This document shows, one piece after another, positions 9,251-21,243 of a stretch of DNA of 64,000 bases. The translations under genes and the position numbers were made by a program. Source of the stretch: Phytophthora hibernalis (taxonomy: Eukaryota > Oomycota > Peronosporomycetes > Peronosporales > Peronosporaceae); the NCBI GenBank assembly GCA_012656075.1, contig JAAKBF010000006.1:62001-126000 (forward strand), in the 5' to 3' direction. The notes under the pieces were generated by a model. That model was not told the origin of the DNA. It made no database searches and worked only from the letters and a program-made list of their open reading frames with translations. Positions within the stretch are counted from its first letter, which is position 1. Each line of letters begins with the position of its first letter.

Positions 9251-11571
9251 TCATACGTAAAGCCGGCAAGGTGTACGACATATTTCGAAGAGTGCTGTTG
9301 CGCTCGCTGCTGCTATGCTCGTCCCGGTGCTGCCTGCGATGCCACCGTTGGGCATGGCGGCTTCAATACCAGCGGCATCGTTGTCGGCGGAGTCTCTTCC
9401 GCCTCGCCCAGGGGCCCCACTGTTGCCGCTCCTTTCCTGAAGTTCGTTCGTTGCGACACTGAGGCCTGCGCTGTCGATCTGGGCAAGTGGCAGTTTTGTA
9501 AACTCTTCCTCGAAATTAGCAGCATCGATTGGGTCAGTGTACTGACATGGTCGATAGAGTGGCTGCATCTGGCGATTATACAGGAGGTTCCAGTCAATAT
9601 CCGCAAAGAAAGGATGATACGTGAGTTCGCGCACGTCGATGGCACCCAAACGCTTGGCTGGGTCACGCGAGAAAGCCCCTCGATCAAATTCATGGCCTCA
9701 GGAGACAGGCCTTGTGGGAACTCGAGCTCAGCACCACGTAGACGATTAAAAGTTCCTGTCGGTCCTGGGTATACCAGGGCGGCCTTCCAGTCAGCATTTC
9801 GTAAAGAACCATGCCTAAATTCCACCAGTCCACAGCTGTACCATGACCAGCACGATTGAGAATCTCAGGGGTAAATACTCGGGCGTACCACACATCGTGT
9901 ACGTCCCATTGAGTTCACTGGTGATACCTTCCTTGGCCAGTCCAAAGTCTGCAAGCTTCGTGGCCATCCACATCCAGCATAATGTTTTCGGGTTTGAGGT
10001 CACGGTAAACAATACCCTGCTCGTGCAAATGGATCAGCGCCAGCACAATTTCAGCCGCATAAAACTTGGCCATAGGCTCAGGGAAGCATCCACATCGACT
10101 GAGATGGAAGAACATGTCTCCACCTGGACAGTAGTCGAGCACGAAGTACAATTTGTCTTTCGTCTGGAAGGCATAATGCAGACACACTACAAACGGATGT
10201 GATACCGATGCCAGAACGCGTCTCTCTGTGCGTGTGTGCTCCACTTGCTGCTTTTTCACGATTGCCGGCTTGCTGAGAATCTTGACCGCGAACAATTGCG
10301 ACGAGTGTTTCTTTCGCACCAACAGGACCTTTCCAAATGATCCTTTGCCAATCATCCGTAACACGTCAAACTGCTTGAGCGACACCTTTCCACTCCGCCG
10401 CCTTGAGCTGTTTACGTCAAATTCTTCATTATCATCATCGACGTCCTGCAGAACGACACTTCGACGCTGTTCTGCCACTGTAGACGCGTTAAATGGCGCT
10501 TTTCGACCGTCCTCCATGGGTTCTTCTTTCGGTAAGGACTTGCCACGGGACCTTTCCCCACGAGAGCTAGAACCACCGTGATCAGCGGAGGCTACACGTG
10601 CTCGACCACGCGAATTACCCTGATCTGCTGAGTCTAAACGGATTCTGCTGCCACCGCGAGAGCTTGTTGAAACCTGGTCAGCCGATCCAACGCGAAGTCT
10701 CCTACCGCGTGAGCTGCCACTTCCCTCTTCGAACTCCATGGACTCCGAGTCGGTCTTTTGATCAGCTGTACTAAACAGCGGCGGCCTACCTGAACCCGAG
10801 TTTGAGAACGAAAAGCCACTGGAGGAGTTCGACAGTACATTCGAAAGAAGACGACGAATTCGAGGCTGATTCCTCAAAGACCGGCGGCTCGTTGGCTTTG
10901 TGCGTGAGGAATTGGCGAATAAGTCGACAGCTTGCGTGGAAGCCACGGTTTCCACAGCACTCCGCGTAGCGTTCTGTATCCACCTTACAGTTCTCGACAC
11001 TAATGAGCATGAGCACTTCACGCAGCCAGCGATCCAGCTCTAATTGGCGTTTGCGGAGGAAGTTGGGGTCCAGCGAGCGCATAAGCGTCCGCGTAGGCAC
11101 AGCCGAGACCCTTACCGACTCGTTTTTCAATTGGTGCGCGAGCTGTTTGAAGTCGTGGAAACGTCGGTAGATCGTCCACTGCTTCTCGCTGACAATGCAC
11201 TCGATTTCCAGTCGGAACACCGCGTACAGCTTGTGCGAATCCTGGTCCCGCGCAAAGGAGAAGCCTTTGATGCGGTTCAGACGGCCGGCAGCGCCCACCG
11301 GCAGGTATCCGGTCGTACTGTTCACCTGCGCCTCGAATTCTTAAAGTTCTCGGCCCACATGCGTTCAAAGTATTCTCGTTCGTCCGCAGGTTGTGCCGGT
11401 CTCTGGTTTTTAGGAAGTTTCGATACGTCCTCTTCATCTTCTGCTTCTCCTGAAAACTGGAACGAGTCGTCCACCGAGTATGGAGGACGCCGAGTCCACC
11501 GACATGATGGAGCCCGTGCGACTGCTGGCGTCTCCTCCGTCAAAGTTGAGGATGTGGAACGGGTCACGCAT
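9251..11571 (-). CDS. PX-domain AGC protein kinase (SGK3-like)
   Basis: Serine/threonine kinase expected to be recruited to phosphoinositide membranes. Start taken at ATG 11571 (MRDPFHILNFDGG). A PX domain lies at about 11300-11000, with the phosphoinositide-binding YRRFHDF motif. A long Ser/Arg-rich linker follows (10850-10400). The AGC kinase domain runs from GKGSFGKV through FAVKIL, YRDLKPENI, LADFGLAKEG and the MCGTPEY activation loop to RLGAIDVREL and HPFFADIDW, then an AGC C-terminal tail with FEEEF. The frame is broken about seven times (near 11490, 11328, 10855, 9968, 9868, 9749, 9675), yet each segment picks up exactly where the family alignment requires. I read this as a poorly read region of one gene; the density is higher than elsewhere, so true decay remains possible. 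The combination PX plus AGC kinase matches SGK3/CISK-type enzymes, and oomycetes have several. Confidence 0.8.
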
Positions 11572-12883
11572 GGGCGGCACGGTACTGGCGGTCGTGTTTA
11601 AGTCGACGCGCACCCTGCAGAGTTCAATAGAGCGTTAGATTGGGGGAACGATGCAATTTAACAGGTAAATAGGTAGAGACGCACTTGAGGAGGACCCATT
11701 GGGGTGCACTTTGCCTACAGGAACCTGCGCGTGGGCCGGGAAGTCCCTCGAGGGCTTCCGCTTCTTGTCTTCCCTGCGGTTGTCAATCATTCGGTGGGCA
11801 AAAGACACAGTGTGAGCACCTAGAGAGACGGCAGGGGTCGGCCAGGGACGCAGCACGTACACCATGACGCGCTTGCGAGAGACGGAGGCGCGGGGCTGGT
11901 TTCGAGCTGCTTGCTCTTCCCCCTTTTTCTCCTTGTGTGCCCCTCCGCCTTTCCCCTGCCAAGGATACACACGTCTTCAACATGGAAATCGAGTGTTGCA
12001 AGGGATGTGTTTATAGAAGTATGAAACCGATTGAGTTGCTGTTGGAGAGGGATACACGAGAGTATACTATGACGAAGAAGAATTCAATTATGAAGGATAC
12101 AGGGGCCATTTTCGTCTAGTTGTCGGCTGTATCAGAAGTTCCAAGTGAGTTTGCAAGTGCGAGTTTGTTTTTCTATAGTGCTGAAGGTGACGCTCGAGTC
12201 TCTGCCGATGTTGATGACCACCCGTATGCCGGTGGAAAGATCTCTACATGTACATGTATTTCCCAGTGGTAAAAATACGCCAGTCTCGTGGCCATGCCAG
12301 GCGTCAAACGCACTCGAAGCGCTGACTTGGACAGCTCGGTGGATGCACCGGCAGCATGGAGAACTCGGTGTAATGCATCATCTCAGCCCAACAGGGCAAC
12401 GTTGGCGGCAACTCATGGCTCAAATGCTGCGCTTGACGAGAATCGAATGGGAGCCGGTGGTTGTCTCGACGAAAGGTGTACAGTAAGGCAGGGTACTCGA
12501 AACAAAACGAGTGCTATTGCTGCGCAAGTCAATCGCTGCACTGCAGATACATTAATCAGCAGCAACGAGCAAGTCATTCGTTTGCCGAAGTAAAGCTTAC
12601 TAAGCTGAGTACTTCGAAGTAAGTTGCAGCGACAGCAAGTTGCAGTTGCAGGAACTTGCTCACTCACTGCGGGACAGCCCCATCTTTTGAACCAGCAGCA
12701 ACAGCTGATTCGCAACCAAGTTCTGGCACGCATGGATTGGTCAAAACCAGCCTCTTCTCGACGAATCAGCGCATTCCCATCCAGTTTTATCCAATCGCAG
12801 CCCTTCAACGGATGAAACATCCAGGAGGAGGGGGACTGGTTGGTGACCGGCCCGCAGACCGAAGAAGGAAAGGCAGAGAAACA
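11572..12883. other. Intergenic region upstream of PP1
   Basis: About 1.3 kb without a supported gene. An ATG-initiated frame at 12294 (MPGVKRTRSADLD, about 100 residues) is open to 12593 but resembles nothing I know and lacks the codon bias of its neighbours. Short inverted words around 12590-12630 (AAGCTTACTAAGC, ACTTCGAAGT) are too small to interpret. Confidence 0.45.
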
Positions 12884-13979
12884 ATGGCGTCGTCCGGACT
12901 GGAGCCCATCGACGTGGACGGCATCATCGAGAAGCTGCTGAGCGTGCGTGGCGCGCGCCCCGGCAAGCAGGTGAACCTCTCGGAGACGGAGATCCGCGGC
13001 CTGTGCCTGCACGCGCGCGAGGTGTTCCTGGCGCAACCTATTCTGGTGGAGCTGGAGGCGCCCATCAAGATCTGCGGTACGTTACGACAGCAATGGGGAC
13101 TTTAATCTCGGACAGAGCTGACTGTTGTACTTGCAGGGGACATCCACGGACAATACTATGACCTGCTGCGTCTGTTCGAGTACGGTGGCTTCCCCCGGAC
13201 GCCAACTACCTGTTCCTGGGGTGAGTTGATGCAGGGAAGGAGGTGTTTGTAGCGATATTGACAGTGTTTTTGTGTGTTTTGTCAGTGACTATGTGGACCG
13301 TGGCAAACAGAGTCTCGAGACCATCTGCCTGCTGCTGGCGTACAAGATCAAGTACCCGGAGAACTTCTTTATCCTGCGCGGCAACCACGAGTGCGCGTCC
13401 ATCAACCGCATCTACGGCTTCTACGACGAGTGCAAGCGTCGTTACAACATCAAGCTCTGGAAGACCTTCACGGACTGCTTCAACTGCTTGCCTGTGGCTG
13501 CTATTGTGGACGAGAAGATCTTCTGCATGCACGGCGGTTTGTCGCCCGAGCTGAGTCAGATGGAGCAGATCAAGCGCTTCGTGCGCCCCACGGATGTGCC
13601 CGACACGGGTCTGCTCTGTGATCTGCTGTGGTCCGACCCCGACAAGGACATTATGGGCTGGGGAGAGAACGACCGCGGCGTGTCGTTCACGTTCGGCCCG
13701 GACATCGTGAGCCAGTTCCTCAAGCGCCACGACCTCGACTTGATCTGCCGAGCCCATCAGGTGGTGGAAGACGGCTATGAGTTCTTCGCCAAGCGCCAAC
13801 TCGTGACGCTGTTCTCAGCACCCAACTACTGCGGCGAGTTCGACAACGCCGGCGCCATGATGTCGGTGGATGAGACGCTCATGTGCTCGTTCCAGATCCT
13901 CAAGCCTGCGGAGAAGAAGCAGCGCTATGCGTACAACGGCCTGGGTACGCAGCGTCCGGCCACACCGCCCCGGAAGTAG
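12884..13979 (+). CDS. PPP1C: Protein phosphatase 1 catalytic subunit
   Basis: Serine/threonine phosphatase of the PPP family, the general catalytic subunit that acts with many targeting proteins in nucleus and cytosol. Three exons: 12884-13076, 13137-13220 and 13286-13979, with GT-AG introns of 60 and 65 nt. The metal-binding signatures are all present: GDIHGQ across the first junction, GDYVDRG across the second, RGNHE, and HGGLSPEL. Length after correction is 323 residues, as in other PP1 proteins. In exon 2 the invariant GGFPPDANYLFLG is broken because a run that should be six C is five C at 13192-13196. As PP1 is essential and otherwise perfectly conserved here, this is almost certainly a base-call error. 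The N-terminus MASSGLEPIDVDGIIEKLL begins the family alignment, supporting this start. Confidence 0.95.
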
Positions 13980-15226
13980 GAGGAGAGCTCGACCGACCGA
14001 CGGGCTCTGTGGCTGATGAGTCAGTACGTGAGCCGGTCGGTCGCCGGCCTGCATAGTCATCCATCCCCATACATGTGATTTGATTTTTATCGATATGATA
14101 GCGAGCTCGTTTGATTGAACATGCACCCCTTCCCTTCTTTCATCGTTGAGTTACTCGCCGTCTTCCTTCTTGAAGCTGAAGGCAGTGTGAGTACAGTGTA
14201 CTCACACTTTTCAAGGTTCTCCTGCAGCGCAGTGGAAGGCCACGAAAAGTGTGAGTTTCCTGGCGAAGCAAATATAATTAGGGGGTGGAATACCGGTAGA
14301 CTGCTAAATGAACACACTATCCACTGGTATTAATAGTTACGGTATTACCAGCCTTGCTGGCTATTCGAGCGAGCTGATCTTAGTCGTGCAGACGCGATTA
14401 ATTTTCAGTTTCCGGTGACGCAAGCTGCCAATCTCGCTCTCCGAGCAGCACAACCTGTCGGCGGCAAAGTTCGATCGGTGCTGTAATAACACTGAGCGCT
14501 GCAGGTGCTTGCGATTGCCATACAAGTGCATTATTGTACTTTGCTAACGTCGACATGAAGCGAGCTCACTTCACGCAACGCCACAAGCTTGCCACTGGCT
14601 TTCTTTGTCTTGTCTTTTCGCTGATGTAAAGCAATGGCTTGGCGCTCGCAATTGAGACGCCCGGCACGACCAAAGAATTGGCCAAGCGGATGAGAATTGG
14701 TGCGTCGTTGCAGACGATCGTTGAGCGGACACAGCTGCACCTTGGCTTGTTAGAAAACGCTGATGCAACTGTGCTGAAGTACGGCTGATCGCCATACTCG
14801 ACGACGTTACAGCGAGACTCGCCATCACCAAGTACTTGCACTGTACGCGAGCCTTGCGTCCACGAGAAGCGCTCTACATTCAAGCAACGCACACTTAGCT
14901 GACCTTCGCTCAAGTCGAGCCACAATCGGAGTCGCCCGGTGCTGAACTACAACCGTCAGAAACCGTGGTAATAAAAGAGTCAGAAAACGCGCACCGTCAC
15001 CGACTTCTCTACGCAACACAATCCTCTTCCATGATTACCAGACTTATTAGTTCTCACACTTCAAAATCCCGTATACTTGCTGTAATCTTATTATCAATAA
15101 ACATCCATTCTCCTAGGTTTTCACTGCCGTCCGTCACAGTACATAGGGAGAGCAACACGGCAACCAGACCATCCCCGCCATTCCGCACTCGTCTTCGTGG
15201 ATCGCAGACGACCATCACTCCTCGGG
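13980..15226. other. Intergenic, palindromes but no supported gene
   Basis: About 1.25 kb. A minus-strand frame at 14925-14566 (119 residues, MWLDLSEGQLSVRCLNVERF) is the most protein-like candidate but matches no family I recognise and has no clear partner exon. The nested palindromes at 14184-14255 are listed separately. Confidence 0.4.
14184..14255. repeat. Nested palindromes sharing one arm
   Basis: AGTGTGAGTACA (14184-14195) and TGTACTCACACT (14197-14208) form a perfect 12-bp inverted repeat around a single G. The same right arm, read as CTCACACTTTTC (14201-14212), also pairs perfectly with GAAAAGTGTGAG (14244-14255). Two mutually exclusive hairpins can therefore form. It lies about 200 bp past the PP1 stop, so it may be in the PP1 3' untranslated region or be an independent element. 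Confidence 0.7.
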
Positions 15227-18200
15227 ATGCAGCTCCTGGGCGCCGTCAAGGGCGTGGCCACGCCGCCCAACGGCAACGCGCTCTTCTCGGGCGTGTCGCT
15301 ACGGCGGCGGCGTACCAAGCCGGACGACGACGAGAGCGTGATGACGAGCGGCAGCCGCAGCGGCCTCAGTATCGGCTTCCGACGCAGTAACAGCAACAGC
15401 GGAGACAGCGCCATGGACACGCCGCCAGCGCCTCGACCGGCCATGGAGCTCCGTCCTCGAGCCGCTACCCGCGCGCCCGTCTATCACCCCCAGCACCGCC
15501 TGTATCAGCACGACGTGGCCGTGCAGGGCTCCATGCCGCTAGATACCGTGTCCAAGAGCTCTCCGCCCCATGTAGCGGTGCGGTACGGCGACAGCATCCG
15601 CCTCTATGCGCGCAGTAAGTACGCGGGCGACTCGGGAGGTTATGTGGGCACGTTCGAAGGCAGCAAGAGGTTCCTGGCGTCCAAGAACCCGCAGAAACAG
15701 GACGAGTTGGCGTGTATTCCTCCTATTGCAGCGTGTGGAGCTAAGCAGTTCAAGCCGTCGACGTTCGTCATCCTGTCCAATTGCGGACTGGGAGAAGGCA
15801 CGTCCGTGAGCTACGGAGACGTCGTGGTGCTCGTGGACGCGGACGGACGAGTGTGGAACAACAAAATGGGCGTCGGACCCAGTACCAAGAACGGCTGCTT
15901 TGGACCCAAGGAGTCTAATACGCCAGGGAAATGTACCTATCGTTCTATCAGCTGCAGCCGGAGGCGAACGGAGACGACAGCAGCTCCGAGTCGTCGGACG
16001 AGGAAGAGAACTTCGTCTTCTTCAGCAACTTGGCGCGGACTACCAAGAATATGGCGGAGACGACGTTCGGCAAGTCGACACAGGTGGAGCTGCATCTGGC
16101 CACGGCGGCGTTGCGGACGATGGGCAAGGTCATGTACTACGGCGATCGGAACCTCATCATCGACGTGGCCGACTCGAATCGACTGCGGTCTAAGTTCAAT
16201 CGCGTGATTACGCATTTCAGCAAACAGCAAGAAGCGGCTCCTGTGCAAGGCGGCTTCTTGCGGTGTGATGGTCGTGGAAAGACGATTCTGTTTGAGATGC
16301 ACGGTCTTGACCTTCCGACAATCGAAAAATCGACATCAAGGATAATAAACACGAAAGCGGGAGCAGCATCGCCGATGATGATGGAAATACCACGGATGAG
16401 ACTGGGCATCGAAGCAAGAAGACCCGTGTGGTCGTATCTACCAGAAGAGATGTCGAGGTGGGTCACCCGCTCACCATGTTGGACGTGCGGGACACAATGG
16501 TGCTGGTGGTGCACTTTTCAGACGGCGGGCGCGTGCGTATTCAATGCCAGAGGTTTTTGAAGCACGAGGGCCGTCCGTTCTACCGCGTGGCGCTCAACGG
16601 AAAGCGTCCTATGCGGGTTCTCGTCCGTGCTTCTCGCGCACTTGATCGAAAGAAGCTAAACCTTCGCGGCACCCTACGGGGTACGTATCGACAGATTTTT
16701 AAGCTTTCCTGTGGTATCGTTCTTGCATACCTGGGTGCAGCTTCCGTGTTCACGCATGTGTTTGGTTCCGTGGTGGTTCTACCAGCGGTATATGCTGGGC
16801 TCGTTGCTGCTGTGGTGGTTTTTCTGGTTGAAGTATTTTTCCCCGGGAAGGTTGTGACGGCGCGGCAGATTATCCCAACGAATGATGAACAATCACGTCA
16901 CTTCCTAGGCAACTGGGATTTCACGGTGGTGGCATTAGAGGCCTCTGAATCTGAACGCCTGGAGCACGTAAGCGACAACCAGAAGACTTTGCTGAAAGCT
17001 GCATCGATCAAGATCCCACCTGCGTTCCTTGTCGCCGAGAACGGAGATGTTGTCAAAGCAGCCGAGCGCTACGAAAGTACTTTGGCGTGGAGGAAGGAGA
17101 TGATGGTCGACTCGATTCTGACCATGCCGCAAACGCTCTACGACACTATCAAAGCGTACGTGAGAACACTTTCAGGATTTTCTCTTTGCTGTAATCGATT
17201 AACTAACCGTGTTGTACACATTTTCGCATCTTCAGAAACTACACGCAGTTCATTCACAAGCACGACAAGCTCGGTCACCCACTCTACATCGAGAAAATCG
17301 GCAGCATCAACATCCCACAGCTGAAGAAACTAGGCGTCACGCTCGATACTCTGTTCAAACATTATTTATTCGCCATGGAGTTCACGCTCAAGTACGCAGC
17401 GCATCAAATATGTCCGTGCGAGGCTTGTGCCTCCAGCGAGACGCAGAAGATGTGCATCATCCTGGACGCGCGCGGGATCGGCATGCGAGACATGGGTGGC
17501 GAGGCCTTCGAGTTCATCCGGCGGTGCACGGGAGCGATGCAGCGGCACTACCCGCAGCGGTCGTTCAAGATCTTCATCGTGAATGTGCCGTCGTGGTTCG
17601 GCATGGCGTGGAAGGGTGTGAAGCCTTTGTTGAATGAAGCTACGCGTGCGAAGACGAACATTTTGACGGAGAGTGAGACTGCTGCCGCGCTGTTGGAGTT
17701 CATTGACGCGGACGATTTGCCGGCGGAATACGGTGGCACGTGTGCGTGCAGTGGCAGCTGTGAGTCGAATTCTTCGTACCAGCGCATGCAACGCGCATTG
17801 GTGAAGAGTGTTCTGGAGTGTAAGCCGTTTGACTCGGAGGAGCTTGAACGTACGATTTCTCTAGAACGAAGTGGAGAGAGCCGATCCAGTAGCGAGGGTG
17901 ATGTTTCTGCGGAAGCGCTACCAGCTTGTTCACCACCGCCTCCCGTGATGGGGCCGATTAAACGTGAGACGTCTGCGACTGCTGTACTAGATCAACTTTT
18001 CCGAATTGGAAGCAACGGAGATGATAGCTTTACGCTTGACGAGAATGATGAGGGATTCTGCCGATCCATTCCGCCTGGTTTATTTGTGGAGGAAGTTCTG
18101 AAGGCAGGATATCTGCTGAAGCGCTCGCTACGTCACAAGCAGTTCAATCCGATCTGGCACCGGCAGCTCTTCATCCTCCACCCTCAGTTCCTCCGGTTCG

Positions 18201-18763
18201 CCAAGACCCTAGATTCTGAGATCTACCAGATTGTATCGTTGACACACAATACCATTGTACAAAAGACAACCAAGCAGAACAACAGCTTCGAGATCATCAC
18301 ACCTCTAATGGCCACGAACGGCCACTCGCTGCTGCTTTACGCCCCAACGGCGTACGTGTTGAACAATTGGGTCGACGCGATTTCTGGGGCGATCGACCAG
18401 CTCAAGCTCAAGGCTCCATCACCGTCAGCGAGCCCCGAGCGCTCTCCCATCGTCTCGCCGCGGGCGAAGCAGGAAGCCAGTCTGGAAGCTGACAACCAGC
18501 CGACATCTTATGCGAATGCGGCGGAATCGTCAAGTGACGTCAGCACTACAGCCTTGGATAGTGACGTACGTGTCTGCAATGTAAAATCTGTTGAGACCGT
18601 TTCTTTTCTTTGCGCTCGTGAATCAGTGTCCGTTGACAGCGCAGTTGATCAAGTCGAGCTCCAGCACCAGAATGCCATGAGAGATAGCGCGGCGCCGCAT
18701 GAGAGCAAGTGGGCGCGTATGCTTCGGCACAAATCCCCGAGGTTCGTAGCTCGTGGCTCGTAG
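15227..18763 (+). CDS. Membrane SEC14 (CRAL-TRIO) and PH domain protein
   Basis: Large multidomain protein of about 1,150 residues, probably a phospholipid transfer or sensing protein on internal membranes. In order: an Arg/Ser-rich N-terminus from ATG 15227; a beta-rich region with repeated YGD(S/V) turns (15570-15950) that may be a beta-trefoil of MIR type (inference); an acidic Ser stretch; a second globular region; a hydrophobic pair of helices at about 16700-16850; the SEC14 lipid-binding domain (17000-17780) including HPLYIEKIGSIN and CIILDARGIGMRDMGGEAF; and a C-terminal PH domain (about 18090-18400, AGYLLKRSLRHKQFNP to WVDAISGAI). One intron, 17156-17235. Two frame breaks: near 15927, where GGGG reads GGG before GEMYLSFYQ, and near 16318. 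Both look like single-base losses. The SEC14 part is duplicated immediately downstream. Confidence 0.75.
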
Positions 18764-18879
18764 CTGACCCCTATCCATTAAGAGTGACTCTGCTGATCCC
18801 TCGCTCGTGGTGTCGCTCTCAGAAAGGCTCTCATTCAGGCTGGATAACCGAACCAGACGCTGGGAGCAACAATCAGAAT

Positions 18880-19897
18880 ATGGCGCTCGAGATTCCCCCA
18901 GCCTTCCTCGTCGCGGAAAATGGAGACGCTGCCAAGGCGATGCAGCGCTACGCGACCACACTGGCGTGGAGGAAGAGCATGAGGGTCGACTCGATCCTGT
19001 CCATGCCCCAGACGCACTACGATACGATCAAGACGTACGCCCGGCTCAAATTGCGTTGAACGCTACAATGTTGTTGAAAGCTAACCTACTTGCAATGTGT
19101 TTGTCGATCTCTTTTGAAGTCACTACACGCAGTTCATTCACAAGCACGACAAGCTGGGTCACCCACTCTACATCGAGAAAATCGGCAGCATCAACATCCC
19201 GCAGCTCAAGAGAGTCGGCGTCACGCCGGACACGCTATTTAAACACTATTTGTTCGCCATGGAGTTCACACTCAAGTACGCAGCGCATCAAATATGTCCG
19301 TGCGAGGCTTGTGCCTCCAGCGAGACGCAGAAGATGTGTATCATCCTGGACGCGCGCGGGATCGGCATGCGAGACATGGGCGGCGAGGCCTTCGAGTTCA
19401 TCCGGCGGTGCACGGGAGTGATGCAGCGGCACTACCCGCAGCGGTCGTTCAAGATCTTCATCGTGAATGTGCCGTCGTGGTTTGGCATGGCGTGGAAGGG
19501 TGTGAAGTCGTTGTTGAATGAAGCTACGCGTGCGAAGACGAACATTTTGACGGAGAGTGAGACTGCTGCCGCGCTGTTGGAGTTCATTGACGCGGACAAT
19601 TTGCCGGCGGAATACGGAGGTACGTGTTCGTGCAGTGGCAGCTGCGAGGCGAACTCGTCGTACCAGCGCCTGCAGCGGGCATTGGTGAAGAGTGTTCTGG
19701 AGTGCAAGCCATTTGACTCGGAGGAGCTTGTTCGTACGATTTCTCTAGAACGAAACGGAGCGAGTAGAATCATCAACGAGGAAAGCACGGCGACAGATTT
19801 ATCACCAGAGTCTTCTTCGCAGCGTTCGATCACGAGGGAATCCTCAAACACAGGTTTTGACCAACTCTTTCGAATCGGGTTGGTCCGATCCGAATAG
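18880..19897 (+). CDS. Truncated tandem copy: SEC14 domain only
   Basis: A partial duplicate of the preceding gene containing only the SEC14 domain. Exons 18880-19034 and 19120-19897; the 85-nt intron occupies the same codon as in the parent. It starts MALEIPPAFLVAENGD, runs through the lipid-binding fold, and stops at FRIGLVRSE just where the parent continues into its PH domain. The N-terminal and PH domains are absent, so it would lack membrane anchoring and could act as a soluble lipid carrier. Exon 1 differs widely from the parent while exon 2 is nearly identical at DNA level up to about 19730, then diverges. An open frame extends upstream to 18709, overlapping the end of the parent gene, but ATG 18880 is the natural start. 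Whether it has its own promoter in the 116-bp spacer is unknown; it could be a non-expressed duplicate. Confidence 0.65.
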
Positions 19898-20065
19898 CCG
19901 AATACCCCAGGTGGATTAAATAGAGGCAACCGATGCATGTACGTTACAAACTACGAGGTGGCGGTGTCAGCGTACGCCAAGTCGTTTCTTGTTTGTCCGA
20001 GCGAATAGTTGCAGCGCCCGTTGCGATGCGATGACAGTACTTCTAAAAGGAAAAACGAACGGAGC

Positions 20066-20910
20066 ATGAAGAATCGCTCTGCGCAACGTGAGGCTACGCC
20101 AGCGCGCCGCTCACGTACGTTCTGGCAGAAGTTCCCAGAGGTATGTATTCTGCTTCCCGAATTTGTGTGCTTCTCGAATCTCGTTCGCATCACAACATGT
20201 TTTCGGCTGGTCTAACAGCATTTCTGATTCTCGCAGAAAGAGGAGCTGAACCAGTATTGGTACTCTGCAGATACAGTGACAACAATAGCGAAGGAGTCCA
20301 TCGTGGAGGCACCACAATGCGGTGGACGAATCGCCTTCTTGTCTACTCCGAGTGTGTATTTCGCTGTCAAGTCCCAGCAAAGTGATTCCACCGATCAACC
20401 TGAATGCTTTCTGTTTGACGTAAGTCTCTCGATGCATTATAGCCCAAGACATAGATCCGTTTTTGACAAAATCGTTTTGGTTACTTCAGTTCGATCCCAA
20501 GTTCGAATCCGAAGGCGAACAGTTTGTCCTCTTTGATTTCCACAAGCCTGGGGACGTACCATCGGAACTTATTGGCACTTTTGATTTCGTCGTCGTCGAC
20601 CCCCATTCATCACTCGCGAAGTTTGGGAGCTCTACGCGGAAACTGTCAAGCTGCTACTGCGCTCCAAAGACGGCAAAATCCTGCTTACTACCATAGGTAG
20701 GGAAGACACCAGTACAATTTCAGTCTTGTGAAACTAACAATGTGTGTGGCTACTTTAGAAGAGAACGCAGGGATGATCCAGGAGTTGCTAGACTGTCGAT
20801 CTCGGACTTTCAAGCCATCCATTCCACACTTGGTTTACCAGTATGCACTCTACACCAACTACGAATCGCCTGCACTCGACGCCATCAACCCAGAGGTCGA
20901 CTTTGATTGA
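20066..20910 (+). CDS. EEF1AKMT1: eEF1A lysine methyltransferase 1 (N6AMT2/EFM5 type)
   Basis: S-adenosylmethionine-dependent enzyme that methylates a lysine of translation elongation factor 1A. Four exons: 20066-20140, 20237-20419, 20490-20696 and 20759-20910. The family landmarks are the QYWYS segment, RIAFLSTPSVYF, the acidic strand FLFDFDPKF, and the catalytic DPPF, which is followed by ITREVWELYAETVKLLL. DPPF is spoiled in the raw sequence because six C are read as five at 20600-20604; otherwise each exon joins in frame. Corrected length is about 205 residues, usual for the family. Start at ATG 20066 (MKNRSAQREATPARRSRTFW); no upstream in-frame ATG is convincing. Cytosolic enzyme expected. 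Confidence 0.85.
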
Positions 20911-21243
20911 TCGATGCGCATAAATCACTACGCATCCTAAATTTGATCTCGTGTGCTTCAACATACATGTATCCTTCCTCGATACCCTTCCGACGAAATT
21001 AGTTTTTCACAAACTGCTCTCGAAATAGGTAGAGGCAATTGAGCACACCGCCCGCGTCGTCGCTAAGCGTACTTCGCAAGCCTTATCATTGCCTGTCGAT
21101 CACCTCGTGGTAATAATTGCTCTTGGTATGTGATCGAAGTGGCCAGCTATTCTAACTAACTCACTCGCCATGCTTTCTCTTGCCGTGCAACAGGGCTGGA
21201 CATATATCACCCTCGAGTGTTCAGGCGAAGTCATCGCTCAATC
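20911..21243. other. Intergenic, nothing distinctive
   Basis: Spacer between the methyltransferase and PTEN-like genes. No gene or structured repeat is visible. The frame of the next gene is open from GTG 21217, but ATG 21244 is the first usable start. Confidence 0.5.

Noticed and set aside
17003..19897. Assembly duplication as the cause of the SEC14 tandem copy
   Set aside because: Exon 1, the intron and the flanks of the two copies differ at many positions, so they are real separate loci, though conversion made part identical.
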